The notes: a model not told the origin generated them from the sequence alone. A DNA stretch of 25,738 bases from DATAEK01 sp036258055 (GCA_036258055.1 DATAEK010000243.1:1-25738), one strand, 5' to 3'. Shown: positions 1 through 8,800, counted from the stretch's first letter. Made by a program: numbers and translations.

Positions 1-951
1 AACATCGACGTTGGTCGATTCGGTGATGTCGCGATAGCCTCGAACGCGACCCACCCAGCTGACCTGGCTCCGCTCGTGCGACTGGAAGGTCCCGGCGGTG
101 CCCTGATAGACCTCGCCCGTCGCCTCGAGGAAGAACCACGGGTTCAGAATCAGCTTGGACACGGAAATGCCCGAATCGGAGATTCCTTCGGGCTCACCGA
201 GCAGGTTTCCCAACACGATCGGCTCATCGACCCAGGGCAGCACGTGGGCGTGCATCGTGTTCACTTTGCCAATCTGCTCGCGCATCTTGCCGACCTTGGC
301 GAGCAGCCCGCCCGAGAGCGTCGTAAAGGTGATGAAGCCCTCCTCCACCTCGACGCCTTCCGGGGCGAACGAGATGAAGAAATCGGCTCGCGCGTACGGA
401 TCGACGATCGCCTGGAAGCTCGCCTCCGACTCGCCGAGCTCGAACGCTGGCCGCGGATCGATCCGGTTCGTGCCCGCCGCGCCAGTGAAGTTGCCGATGA
501 CGGCCATGTCCGGGTTGAAGATCTTCGAGAGCGCGCTCGTGTTGCCGTAGACCGGGAGTGAGCCCTGCGGACCGCCTGCGCCCGCCGCGCCAGGAGGCAC
601 CTGAACGTCGCCTCCCGCGGCCGTTGGCGCTGGCGCGGTCGGCGGCGTCGTCTGGCCTGGAGGCGGTGCGGCGGGTTGCGCCCCCGCGGGCGCGGCGGCA
701 CCCTCCATCTGAACCAGCTTGGTCTCGAGCGCCGTCAGCCGCGCGCCATAGGTATCACGAACCGATTCAAACTCCTTGCGAAGCCGCTCCAGCTCTTCGC
801 GCAGCTGCTGCGGCGTGGGTTCCTGTGCTTGCGGCGATGGTTCGACCTGCGGTACCGGCATCTGCGCGGCCGCGGGAACCGACAATAGCGGGATGACGCA
901 CGCACACGCGACCACGCAGGCGCGGCGTACACGCTCCAAGGCGACGTACAC
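1..951 (-). CDS. Secreted, probably outer-membrane beta-barrel protein, partial (C-terminus beyond window)
   Basis: Only the first 317 codons are inside the window. The GTG at 951 is chosen because GGAGG lies four bases before it and a signal peptide follows directly (basic ERVRR, hydrophobic stretch, AAAQ near residue 30). Residues about 45-83 are a short charged coiled coil (QQLREELERLRKEFESVR). Residues about 86-128 are a Pro/Ala/Gly linker. After that comes NTSALSKIFNPDMAVIGNF and alternating aromatic/polar stretches typical of outer-membrane barrels. An N-terminal periplasmic coiled coil joined to a barrel resembles porin-like proteins and proteins annotated as zinc-regulated TonB-dependent receptors. 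I see no TonB box or plug, so transport function is only a guess. The gene lies 210 bases downstream of a small Cys/His membrane protein on the same strand, which would fit metal handling (inference). Confidence 0.7.
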   Translation of the reverse strand, partial: MYVALERVRRACVVACACVIPLLSVPAAAQMPVPQVEPSPQAQEPTPQQLREELERLRKEFESVRDTYGARLTALETKLVQMEGAAAPAGAQPAAPPPGQTTPPTAPAPTAAGGDVQVPPGAAGAGGPQGSLPVYGNTSALSKIFNPDMAVIGNFTGAAGTNRIDPRPAFELGESEASFQAIVDPYARADFFISFAPEGVEVEEGFITFTTLSGGLLAKVGKMREQIGKVNTMHAHVLPWVDEPIVLGNLLGEPEGISDSGISVSKLILNPWFFLEATGEVYQGTAGTFQSHERSQVSWVGRVRGYRDITESTNVDV

Positions 952-974
952 GGTCCCTCCTATCGAGGCCAGAG

Positions 975-1014
975 GTCTTGACCCGAAAAATGAGTCACGT
1001 CTTTCGGTCAAGAC
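975..1014. repeat. Near-perfect inverted repeat upstream of the outer-membrane gene
   Basis: Arms GTCTTGACC (975-983) and GGTCAAGAC (1006-1014) are perfect complements. Pairing continues inward through CGAAA/TTTCG with one bulged base, giving about 13 pairs around a loop of roughly 13 bases. It sits 24 bases upstream of the GTG start at 951. It could be an operator for a dimeric repressor or an mRNA hairpin in the 5' leader. No T-run follows on either strand, so it is not an obvious terminator. Confidence 0.6.
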
Positions 1015-1015
1015 G

Positions 1016-1098
1016 CCCCCGCGTCAGCGGGGCTTGGAAAAAATGCGACCTCGCGGGCTAAGCCTCGATGCTCTGAGGCGCAGCCTCGCGAAAAATCG
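1016..1098. other. Noncoding leader with short GC hairpins
   Basis: No gene is visible between the terminator and the inverted repeat. The stretch holds a CCCCGC/GCGGGG hairpin (1017-1032, loop GTCA). It also holds alternating GAGGC/GCCTC segments (about 1058-1095) that can pair in more than one way. On the minus strand this would be 5' leader for the gene starting at 951. I recognise no riboswitch class here. Confidence 0.4.
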
Positions 1099-1127
1099 AA
1101 AAAGAGCGGACCGTGTTGGCCGTCCGC
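1099..1127 (-). terminator. Intrinsic terminator after the small Cys/His protein gene
   Basis: On the minus strand, stem arms GCGGAC (1127-1122) and GTCCGC (1111-1106) enclose a ten-base loop and are followed at once by TCTTTTTC (1105-1098). It lies 34 bases past the stop of the gene ending at 1162 and before the gene starting at 951. It could end transcription or act as partial attenuation between the two. The stem is only six pairs, all but one G-C, so strength is uncertain. Confidence 0.6.
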
Positions 1128-1161
1128 CGGCTATTGACCCTGGTTGAAGGAAACAGGAAAC

Positions 1162-1470
1162 CTAGAGTGAGGCCGGCGGCGCCCTGCCGGAGGGCGCGGG
1201 CAGCGAAAGCGAATCCGGCTGTGCGCTTGACTCGGTCCCGGCCCGCCCAGCATCGTCGAGCGCTGAGGGACCGAGCGTCGTCTGGTCCGAGGCGAGGTCA
1301 GCCGCGGATCCGACGAGACAGGTTGTGCAATGAGTGCTGGATTTGAGGTGGCAGGCGATGTCGTGGTGGGTCAGTGGCAGCAGCGCCATCGCCAGCGCAT
1401 ACGCCGCGATGATGCCATTCAGCCACCAACTTGCGCGACGCCGTGCGGCGCGTATGTCAGAAAGCGACAT
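1162..1470 (-). CDS. Small single-pass membrane protein with Cys/His cluster, function unknown
   Basis: The protein has 102 residues. A basic N-terminus (RAARRR, 7-12) precedes one membrane helix (about 15-33). The helix is followed by a cluster of possible metal ligands: H35, H36, C40, H41, H47, C48 and C51 (HHDIACHLKSSTHCTTC). The tail is Ser/Ala/Pro-rich and probably disordered. The frame stays open upstream to a TTG at 1512, but that TTG is the -35 box of a strong promoter and the -10 box lies between, so ATG 1470 is the likely start. With transcription expected near 1476, the mRNA is almost leaderless. It is followed by an intrinsic terminator and then an outer-membrane protein gene. Metal binding is inferred from the residues; the family is not recognised with confidence. 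Confidence 0.65.
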   Translation of the reverse strand: MSLSDIRAARRRASWWLNGIIAAYALAMALLPLTHHDIACHLKSSTHCTTCLVGSAADLASDQTTLGPSALDDAGRAGTESSAQPDSLSLPAPSGRAPPASL

Positions 1471-1482
1471 CCCCTTCAATCG

Positions 1483-1512
1483 ATTATAGGGGTCGCTTTG
1501 CAGGTGGGTCAA
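1483..1512 (-). promoter_or_regulatory. Sigma-70-type promoter for the small Cys/His protein
   Basis: On the minus strand, TTGACC (1512-1507) is followed by an 18-base spacer and a perfect TATAAT (1488-1483). Only 12 bases separate the -10 box from the ATG at 1470, so the transcript should begin about six bases before the start codon. This is the clearest consensus promoter in the window. Confidence 0.8.
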
Positions 1513-1525
1513 ACCTGAGCGACGA

Positions 1526-1554
1526 GGACGGGATCGGCACCGCCCGATCCGTCC
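1526..1554. terminator. Strong hairpin, possible old terminator
   Basis: GGACGGGATCGG (1526-1537) pairs with CCGATCCGTCC (1544-1554) with one bulged G and a six-base loop. On the plus strand it is followed by CTCTTTTC, a weak T-run. On the minus strand it lies just past the stop codon of the receptor remnant, where a terminator for the lost gene would be expected. The orientation of activity is uncertain. Confidence 0.4.
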
Positions 1555-1594
1555 CTCTTTTCAACACGAAATGCACGCAGTTGCGCCCTGATCC

Positions 1595-1805
1595 TTAGAA
1601 GTGCCCAGCGTAGACCAGCCGGAAATTCCGGCCCATTTCAGGCACCTGATCCTTGATGAGCGACAGGTGGTTCGATAGAGCTCGTTGGTCGCGTTGTCGA
1701 GCCGTGCGGTGATGGTGCTGTCCCATGCCGGTTTGAAACGAGTACGACGAGAACAGCTTCAGCGTCACATAGCCGTCGGTTGGAGGCTCAGTGGGAGTCG
1801 GCGTG
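1595..1805 (-). pseudogene. C-terminal remnant of a TonB-dependent receptor, frameshifted
   Basis: The minus strand reads PTDGYVTLKLFSSYSFQTG, then breaks. The next segment, TITARLDNATNELYR, is in another frame. The reading then returns to the first frame as NHLSLIKDQVPEMGRNFR and ends with a terminal aromatic residue (AGHF-stop, TAA at 1597-1595). These are hallmark C-terminal strands of TonB-dependent receptors, including the final phenylalanine needed for barrel insertion. A one-base gain near 1722 and a one-base loss near 1672 explain the two frame changes. Nothing resembling the rest of the barrel lies upstream, where the rhomboid gene begins on the other strand. The 5' limit of the remnant is approximate. 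Confidence 0.75.
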
Positions 1806-1912
1806 CGGACTGTCTGAAGCGGCCTATGACGAGCGTCTCGAACGTTCGCGAGTGAAGGGAGGCGGACTCGAGCGCCGGCGGTTCGAACGCACGCGAACGC
1901 TATACTGCGGCC
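1806..1912. other. Noncoding spacer before the rhomboid gene
   Basis: No gene is supported here. A TATACT hexamer at 1901-1906 lies six bases before the rhomboid ATG and could be its -10 box. I find no good -35 box at the usual spacing. If it is used, the transcript would begin at or next to the start codon, giving a leaderless mRNA. Confidence 0.4.
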
Positions 1913-2569
1913 ATGTTTCCGGTGAGCGACGTCATTCCTTCGCGCACCTTTCCGTACGTCACCATCGGGATCATCGCGCTCAATGCCGTCGCCTTCCTCT
2001 ACGAGCTGGTGCTGAGCGATCGGCAGCTGCAGGTCCTCACTGACACGTACGGCGTCGTCCCCGCCTTTTTCTCGTGGACCTCGCTCGTGACGAGCATGTT
2101 CCTGCACAGCGGCTGGGTCCACTTCCTCGGGAACATGCTGTATCTCTGGATCTTCGGCGACAACGTCGAGGATCACCTCGGTCACGGTCGTTACCTGCTG
2201 TTCTACCTCGGGTGCGGCAGCATCGCGGCCCTGGCACAGGTCGCGGTGAATCCACGCTCGCTCGTCCCGATGATCGGCGCAAGCGGCGCGATCGCCGGGG
2301 TGATGGGCGCGTACTTCGTGTTCTATCCGCGCTCCCGCATACTGACGGCGATCTTCATCGTGTTCTTTCTCGATCTCGTGGAGGTCCCGGCAATCTTCTT
2401 TTTGGGGATCTGGTTCCTGATGCAGTTGTTCAGCGGGGTGGGATCCATTGGCGCACGCACGGTGGACGGCGGCGTCGCGTTCTGGGCGCACATCGCCGGA
2501 TTTGCGTCGGGCGCGCTGTACGGTGCGCTCAGGAAGTTCCGGATAGAAGCGCGGCGGGAATATTGGTGA
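1913..2569 (+). CDS. Rhomboid family intramembrane serine protease
   Basis: This 218-residue polytopic membrane protein has the full rhomboid active-site set. HFLGN (70-74) is in the second helix with the conserved His/Asn of the oxyanion region. GASGA (122-126) carries the nucleophile Ser124. AHIAGF (192-197) carries the partner His193. Length and six-helix layout match the compact bacterial core without an extra domain. Rhomboids cleave transmembrane segments of other proteins within the membrane; the substrate is unknown. The gene stands alone on the plus strand and converges with the operon ending at 2605. No good ribosome-binding site precedes ATG 1913, and a TATACT lies six bases upstream, so a leaderless transcript is plausible. 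Confidence 0.93.
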   Translation: MFPVSDVIPSRTFPYVTIGIIALNAVAFLYELVLSDRQLQVLTDTYGVVPAFFSWTSLVTSMFLHSGWVHFLGNMLYLWIFGDNVEDHLGHGRYLLFYLGCGSIAALAQVAVNPRSLVPMIGASGAIAGVMGAYFVFYPRSRILTAIFIVFFLDLVEVPAIFFLGIWFLMQLFSGVGSIGARTVDGGVAFWAHIAGFASGALYGALRKFRIEARREYW

Positions 2570-2604
2570 TAGCGGCACCCCGATATCCGCGTCGTGCGTT
2601 CCGG

Positions 2605-3597
2605 CTAGGACTTCACTCTCGTCCTGATGTCGCGGCCGACCTTCGCGAGCTCGACCATGATCCGTTCGAACTCCTTCTGGTAGTCAGCCGGCGACATGAA
2701 GGTCTTGCGGATCCTGAGATCCTCGACTTCGCTCTCGAGCGCAGCGCGCTTCTGAAGGAGCTGCAACAGGACCTCGTCTGTCGGCGCGGACCCGGGAAGC
2801 TCCTGATCCAGATACACCCGGCTCGAGGCCGACCCATCGTCGCTCGCCCCGTTGGCTTCGTGACCGACGCCGTCGCCGCTGTCGTCGAGTAGCGGCCGCT
2901 CGGTCGCGAGCTGACCGCGCTGCTGATAGTACCGGCGGACACCGTCGGCGGCCGCAGCGAACGCCTCCCAAATCGACACGCGCCCGTTCTTGTCGAGATC
3001 TGCGGCCTCGCTCTGCAATGCCTTGATGAAGTACTCGGGAAAGACCGTGTCGAAGCGCTGGGCGGCTGTGTCTGTCGCGGTAATGACGACCCGTCGGGGA
3101 CCGGCCAGGCGCTCGAGGAAGGGAAAGCTCGCCGGCGACGTGTTCACGACGACGACGCGGCCAGGAAGAGCGTCGAAGAGGGCCCCCCACTCTGCGGACT
3201 CGAGGTCAGGGCCGACGAGGTTGAATTTCGCGTCGATGCCGTCGAACGTCCCGTGCCCGATGAGCATCACGAACAGGACGTCGTCCCTCCCCATCCGCTG
3301 GCGAATCGCGGCAACCGTGCGCTTGACGTTCGCCGCCGTGCACGCCGTTGCCGGATCCTGACCGTCCTTGAGGATTGTGATCTTTTCGCGATCCATCTTC
3401 ATTCGATCGACGAGGACCGTGGAGAGCTCCGTCGTCCAGCGGCCGTACTGATCGGCGTAGCCCTGACCTCCCGCGGCGCCCGATACGATCAGCGCGTACC
3501 GGGCCTGCGCGAGCGCGGGTGCGCACCACGCCAACGACACCGCCGCGAACATGACCGCAAGACGGACGTCGGCGCCGAAGTCGCGGCGCGTCGTCAT
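2605..3597 (-). CDS. Secreted caspase/C13-like (CHF-fold) protein lacking the usual catalytic cysteine
   Basis: The protein has 330 residues. ATG 3597 is chosen because it overlaps the stop of the upstream vWA gene as ATGA and is followed by a signal peptide (to about residue 31, ALAQA). Residues about 33-190 resemble the caspase/legumain-type (C13-like) fold: a strand with ALIVSGA, then MLIGHG with H115-G116 at the catalytic histidine position. A later strand, VVVVNTSPAS (148-157), stands where active members carry the cysteine. Here that place has Asn-Thr-Ser, so proteolysis of the usual kind is doubtful. Residues 180-250 include DTAAQRF, PEYFIKAL and a DLDKNGRVS stretch. The C-terminus (about 275-330) is a charged coiled coil. 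It is the last gene of the MoxR/vWA run. It could be a pseudo-enzyme or use serine. Confidence 0.75.
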   Translation of the reverse strand: MTTRRDFGADVRLAVMFAAVSLAWCAPALAQARYALIVSGAAGGQGYADQYGRWTTELSTVLVDRMKMDREKITILKDGQDPATACTAANVKRTVAAIRQRMGRDDVLFVMLIGHGTFDGIDAKFNLVGPDLESAEWGALFDALPGRVVVVNTSPASFPFLERLAGPRRVVITATDTAAQRFDTVFPEYFIKALQSEAADLDKNGRVSIWEAFAAAADGVRRYYQQRGQLATERPLLDDSGDGVGHEANGASDDGSASSRVYLDQELPGSAPTDEVLLQLLQKRAALESEVEDLRIRKTFMSPADYQKEFERIMVELAKVGRDIRTRVKS

Positions 3598-5810
3598 CGC
3601 AGCCCCCACCGCCGCCGGAGGATCCATTCAGTTGCGAGCAGCATCAGAATCACCGAGAAGGACCAGCCGTTGTGCCAGAGGTCGTGCCGGACGGCAAGGG
3701 CGGCCGACGGCAGTTTCGCCACGAGGCTGTCGCCAATCGAGGCCGCATCGGCTTCTTCGGTCACGCGCCCACCCGACGCGAACGCGACGCGTTGCAGGAG
3801 CTGGCTGTTCAGCCGCGGGTCCGTCATTTCGAGATCCGCGCCGCCGACGAGCATCGACGACGAGGTCGAGCCCAGAGACTGGGTGCCGTTCCGCGCTTCG
3901 GCGGTGACACGATAGACACCCGGCTGCGTGGGCCTGTACGCAGCGACGAAACGACCTTCCGCGTCCGCGCCCGTTTCGGGCGCCGCACGAAGCTGCTCCA
4001 GCCGTCCGTCCGGCGCGCTCACCCGCACGTCCACGTCGACGCCGCGCAGCGGTTGATACGCGGCGTCGCGGACCAGCACGCGGAGCGAGAGCAGATCGCC
4101 GGGCGTCGCGCCCGTGGGCACCGTGACGCTGAGGGGATCACCGGCTGGCAGCGAGAGCCATCGGACCGATTGCCGCCAGAACGTGTCGTAGGAGCGGTCG
4201 CTCGCGGGCAGCATCATCCGCCACCGCCACGCCGCTTCTCCGGCGAACACCATCGCTCGTCCTTCGCCGTAGCGCTGCACGGCGACGAGAGCGCGGGCTG
4301 TTCCGCCGGCCCCGCTCGTTACCGCCAAGACGCTTGCACCCGGACGGGGTCCACCGAGCGGTGCAATCGCGGCGAGCGCAGGCGCGGCATCCCAGCGCTT
4401 GCGCGTGTCGTCCGGATCGCCGGCGAGCTGCATGATCGGATGCATGGCTCCTTCCGCGGTGAGCGATACGCGGTTGATCCCGCGCGCCGCGGCGGCCGGG
4501 AGCACGCCGGCGCTCTCGCGATCGGCGAGCTGCAGAGGAAGCGCCTCTTCGAGGGAGGTGTCGAGCAGCCCCTGCCGGAGAAACGAACGGGCCCCGAGCA
4601 CGAGCAGCCCACCGCCTCGTCGGGACACGAAATCGCGTGTGGCATCGAGCTGCGCGCGCGTCAGCATGGATGCGTCCACGTTGGCGAGGACGAGCGCGTC
4701 GTACACGAAGAGGGACTCGGGCTTGAGCGGATACCCGGACGTCAGCGCATCGCTGCGGGACTTCGCTGCCTGGATGTAGAACGTGTCGGCTCCCTGCTCG
4801 TTTCGTCCTTTGCGAATGACCGAGTCGATTTCGAGGCCGTCGTCTTCCGCCAGCGCCCGTTTCAGGAAACTGTGCTCGAAGCCGGGCGCCCCCTCCACCA
4901 GGAGAATCCGTCGTGGGCGTGAGGGTCCCTGGATGAGCACGCTGCGCGCGTTGTTCTCGGGCACCGGCTCGCCAGGCGCCACATCGGTCTCGACGGTGTA
5001 GACCGTCGCCGTTCCGCGGCGGGGAAAGACCTGAAACACTTCCCGAACCGGTGTGCCGTTGCCGGGTGACGCCGGCCTTCGAACTTCGACCGGGCGGCCA
5101 TTCTCGAGCAACCGCAGCTGAATCGGGGCGGATCCGTCGGTGTGGCTGACGGCCGACACCGCCAGATCGACCCGCGAGTCGTCCATGACCGCTTCGGCCG
5201 CGGTCACGCTCAGCACCTCACGATCGCCGGTCAACGTCCGGCTGCCCAGACCAATCGGATAGACGGGCAAGCCCACGTCAGCGGCCGCGCGCTCGGTCGT
5301 GCCCGCCGTGTCGCCGCCATCGGTCAACACGACCACGCCGGCGATCACCTGGCCGCGATATCGCTCGCGAACGGCTGCCAGCGCCGCGCCAAGGTCGGTC
5401 CGGCGTGCGGTCGCCGCCAGCTTGTCGGGGGTGACGGGCGCGACATCGTCTCCGAAGCCGAGGACTTCCGTGCGGAAGCGGTTCTTGAACGCCGGCAGGA
5501 GACGCTCCGAGACGATGGCCCGCGCGCGATCGATGCGTCGGATGCCCCCGGCGTCCTGAATGCTCATGCTCCTCGACGTGTCGACGAGGATCGGGACCAC
5601 GGCATCGCGAGCGGCTCGATCGTCGGTCGTGGCCACGGGCCGCATCAGGAAGAGGACGAGGAGCAGGAGCGAGACGAAGCGGATGCCGGTGAGGATAGAC
5701 CTGCGGAACAGGGATCCGGCAAGATGACGGTACGCGAGCCATGCCGTCGCGCCGGCGGCGCAAACGACGAGAACGAGGATCCACCAGGGGAGCGGGTTCG
5801 CGAACGCCAC
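3594..5810 (-). CDS. Membrane vWA-domain protein with GATase-like domain
   Basis: The protein has 738 residues and starts at GTG 5810, one base after the previous stop. Two N-terminal helices (about 8-27 and 40-57) precede a von Willebrand A domain (about 70-190). This domain has a complete metal site: DTSRS (77-81), T138 and D164 (LTDGGD). A beta-rich region follows. Then comes a class I glutamine-amidotransferase-like fold (RILLVEGAPG at 301-310, YDALVLANVD, RGGGLLVLGA near 396-405) without an evident Cys-His pair. Ig-like segments come next, and a last helix sits at the C-terminus (about 716-733). Such proteins occur beside MoxR and DUF58 and probably act as cell-envelope partners of the ATPase. 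It is translationally coupled to the next gene by an ATGA overlap. Confidence 0.87.
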   Translation of the reverse strand: MAFANPLPWWILVLVVCAAGATAWLAYRHLAGSLFRRSILTGIRFVSLLLLVLFLMRPVATTDDRAARDAVVPILVDTSRSMSIQDAGGIRRIDRARAIVSERLLPAFKNRFRTEVLGFGDDVAPVTPDKLAATARRTDLGAALAAVRERYRGQVIAGVVVLTDGGDTAGTTERAAADVGLPVYPIGLGSRTLTGDREVLSVTAAEAVMDDSRVDLAVSAVSHTDGSAPIQLRLLENGRPVEVRRPASPGNGTPVREVFQVFPRRGTATVYTVETDVAPGEPVPENNARSVLIQGPSRPRRILLVEGAPGFEHSFLKRALAEDDGLEIDSVIRKGRNEQGADTFYIQAAKSRSDALTSGYPLKPESLFVYDALVLANVDASMLTRAQLDATRDFVSRRGGGLLVLGARSFLRQGLLDTSLEEALPLQLADRESAGVLPAAAARGINRVSLTAEGAMHPIMQLAGDPDDTRKRWDAAPALAAIAPLGGPRPGASVLAVTSGAGGTARALVAVQRYGEGRAMVFAGEAAWRWRMMLPASDRSYDTFWRQSVRWLSLPAGDPLSVTVPTGATPGDLLSLRVLVRDAAYQPLRGVDVDVRVSAPDGRLEQLRAAPETGADAEGRFVAAYRPTQPGVYRVTAEARNGTQSLGSTSSSMLVGGADLEMTDPRLNSQLLQRVAFASGGRVTEEADAASIGDSLVAKLPSAALAVRHDLWHNGWSFSVILMLLATEWILRRRWGLR

Positions 5811-5811
5811 G

Positions 5812-8800
5812 CTATTTCTTCGTCCGCGCCAGCAACTCGTAGTACCGGGCGATGAGGCGCGCGTAGTCGTCAGGCACGCGGTCGCTGCCGCCGGCGCTGA
5901 GCCGATCTTCCGCCAGCTTCTTCGCGATGCGCTGCGACACCGCAGCGTCGTGACGCTCGAGCGCCAGGTTCACATCCTTACGCAGCGATTCCCACTTGCT
6001 GTAGTCCTGCTTGAAGGCTTCGGTTCCGGGTGCGGAGAGGCTGAACTCCTGCTCCTCGGGAGTCGATCCGCCCAGCCCATCTCGCGGCTGCGACTGCTGC
6101 AGCTTCGCGAGCGTGTCGCGGGCGCGCTGAAGCTCACGCGCGTACTCATCGCGCAGCCTCTGCAGCTCGCCGCCGTCGCCGGCCCCGCTGCTCCCCTGCC
6201 GGCCGCGATCGCCTTGCTTACCCTGTGCATCCGCCACTGCATCACGGCCCGCGCGGCCCGCGCGTGCCTTGGCTGCGGCATCACGAATCTGCTGTTCGAG
6301 CCGATCGAGGCGCTGGCGGATGTCGCGGCTCTGATCGAGTTGATCCGCCAGGTTGCGCGCCTCTGTGCCCGCAGCGCCACCGAGTTTCTCCACCGCTTTG
6401 TCGAGCGCGCGCGCGATCTGCTGTTCCGCGGACGCGCGGCGGCCGCTCTGTGACGGGGACGGCTGCCCGGCGCCCGTCGGAGCCTGGGCTTTGCCCGCGT
6501 CGCGCATCTCGCGCGCCGAATCGCGCATGCGCTTACCGATCTGCTCGCGCTCCAGTTCACGCGCCGCGTCACCGGCAGCGGCCGCGGCTCCGGCGTCCTT
6601 GTTGCCCCTGGCGCCCGCCTGCTTGGAGAGATCGTCCGCAGCCTTCTTCAGCGCGTCGACGCGATCCGCCAGACCTTCCTTCTCGCCGGCCACACGCCGG
6701 AGCGCGTCCGCGTTGTTTCCGCCTTCCTTCTCGAGGCGCTCGACTTCACTGGCGATGCGGCGCTGCGCGTCCGCGAGCTGCTGCGCTTCGAGCTGGAGCT
6801 CGCCGGCAGCACGCTGACGCGCGTCCGGCGTCCCGCCGCGCATCTGCTGCTCGAGCCGTCGTAGTTGTTCCGCCGCCCGACCGGCGCTGGCGGACGCCGC
6901 CTCCGGATCCTGCCGGCGCAGATCGCTCGCGGCCGATCGCATCTGCTCGGACGCTTCACGCATGGGCCCGCTGGAGGCTCCGGAGGACTGGCCGGTCGAA
7001 CCAGGCTGACGCTGACCGCCCGACTGCTGATCGGACTGATTCGGCTGCTGGCTTTGCCGGCCACCGCTCTCGTTCTGCCGCGGATTCGACGCGGCACTCT
7101 GCTGCTGTCCTTTGGCATCCAGCTGTCGCGCGAGCTCCTCGGCCTGCTCGCGAAGCTCCATCTGCTCGCGTGTCAACTTCTCGAGCTGACGCTTGAGCTC
7201 TTCGGCCGACAGCCCGGCGTTGGCGAGGTCGCGCTGACGCTGACTCAGATCCTCCTGGCGCTTCGCCAGATCGCGGATTCGATCGAGCGCGCTGTCTCCG
7301 TTCTTCTGATCGGGCCGCTCTTCGATCTGCGAGCGGGTCTCGTAGTTCGTGCGCTGCTGGCGCTGCAGTTCCTTGTCGAAAAGCGCCGACAGGTCCTGTC
7401 CCTGGCGTCCGTAGCCGTTGCCGCTCGCGCCGTTGGCCTGCTGCATCACCTGACGCCGCCGCACTTCGGCCTGCGCCTGCAGCAACCCCTGCAGCGCGGC
7501 CATCTCGTGCGGGATCGCATCCTTCGTATTCTGACCATCGAGCTGCTGGACGGCGCGTCCCATTGCCTGAATCGCGGCGCCGATCGAGTCGCCGCCGGAC
7601 GAACGGCTGCGCACCTGACCGAACGGCGCGACCTGCTGCTGCGGCGCCTGGAACGGGGGCCGTCGTCCTCCCGGCGACGCCATCATCTGCTCGACCCGCG
7701 CCTTCAACTCCGCCTGTGCCTGCGACACGGCCTTCATGTCGTCGGCGGATCGGCCGGCGCCCGAGCGCCGTTCGATATTCCAGGTCGCGTTGATGATCTC
7801 TTTCTGGGCGGCAATCAATCCTTCGAGCTGCGGATCCGAGGCGCCGGACATCGCCTGGCTTTGCGCTTCGACGAACTCCTCGTTGAAGGGGCGGACCTCG
7901 AGAAAAAAGATGTCGCTCTTCGTCTGCGTCGGACGTTTGCCGCGCCCGACATCGGTGGCACGCGCGTAGTAGGTCACGACGTCGCCGGGCTGCACGTGCA
8001 GATCCTCGGCCGCGATGAGATGCGCCCCAATCTTCGAGAGCGTCGTCCCCGACGTACGCGAGAACGGCACGACGTGTTCGCGCTGACCCGCAACGGAGTA
8101 CACCAGCTCGAACGAGGAGACGCCGTAGTCGTCATCGGCGCGCGCTTCGATCCCGACTTCCTCGAGCGGCGTGATCTGCTGGTCGCCACCAGGACGCAGA
8201 ATACGCACGTCCGGTGGCCGATCGTCCATCAGCCGGATGAAGTACTCCGTCTCGCCCTTGGTGCGAAGGCCATCACGATCCTCGAGCCGCAGCCGGTAGG
8301 AATCGTCTTTCGTCAGGACGAGATCTGCTTCGAGAGTCTGATCGCCCGCCGGCCGCAGAGGTTGGGCCTGCGTCCCTCCGGAAAGCGCCAGCGCCCCGGA
8401 CGCGACTGGCTTGTCGGCGTGGATTCGCAGATGGACACGGGTGCCGGCGGGACCGTAGAGATCGCCGGCGTCTTGCTCGTCGCGCGGCTCGAGTCCGGCA
8501 AACGACGGGTATTCGTAGCGAACGTCGATACGCTTCACCCGCGGCGGGAAGAGTGCCGTGACCCTGTACTGGCGCGATCGATGCGCGCCGGCGGCGATCG
8601 TGTAGTTGAACGATCGATCGATCGACTCGAACGCGAACGCGAAGCCGTCACCGTCCTGCGCGAGCGGAACAGTCCGCGACTCCTTGCCGGCCGAGACCGT
8701 CATCGACGGCGCGAGCCTGGTGAGCGGTCCTCGAACCCCCCTGACGACGGCGCGAATCCTGAGCGGCTGCCCGGCCACGACACGTGCGTCTCCAGGCATG

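Noticed and set aside
1016..1033. CCCCGC/GCGGGG hairpin as a terminator
   Set aside because: No T-run follows on either strand and the loop is only four bases. It is left as a leader hairpin.
1595..2578. A 327-residue minus-strand frame covering the rhomboid gene and the receptor remnant
   Set aside because: Only its last 65 or so residues have meaning (TonB-receptor tail). The rest is antisense to the rhomboid protease, with its intact catalytic Ser and His.
3672..4922. A 416-residue open frame on the plus strand opposite the vWA gene
   Set aside because: It has a shadow composition (Arg/His/Gly) and no recognisable motif, and the minus frame has a complete vWA domain.
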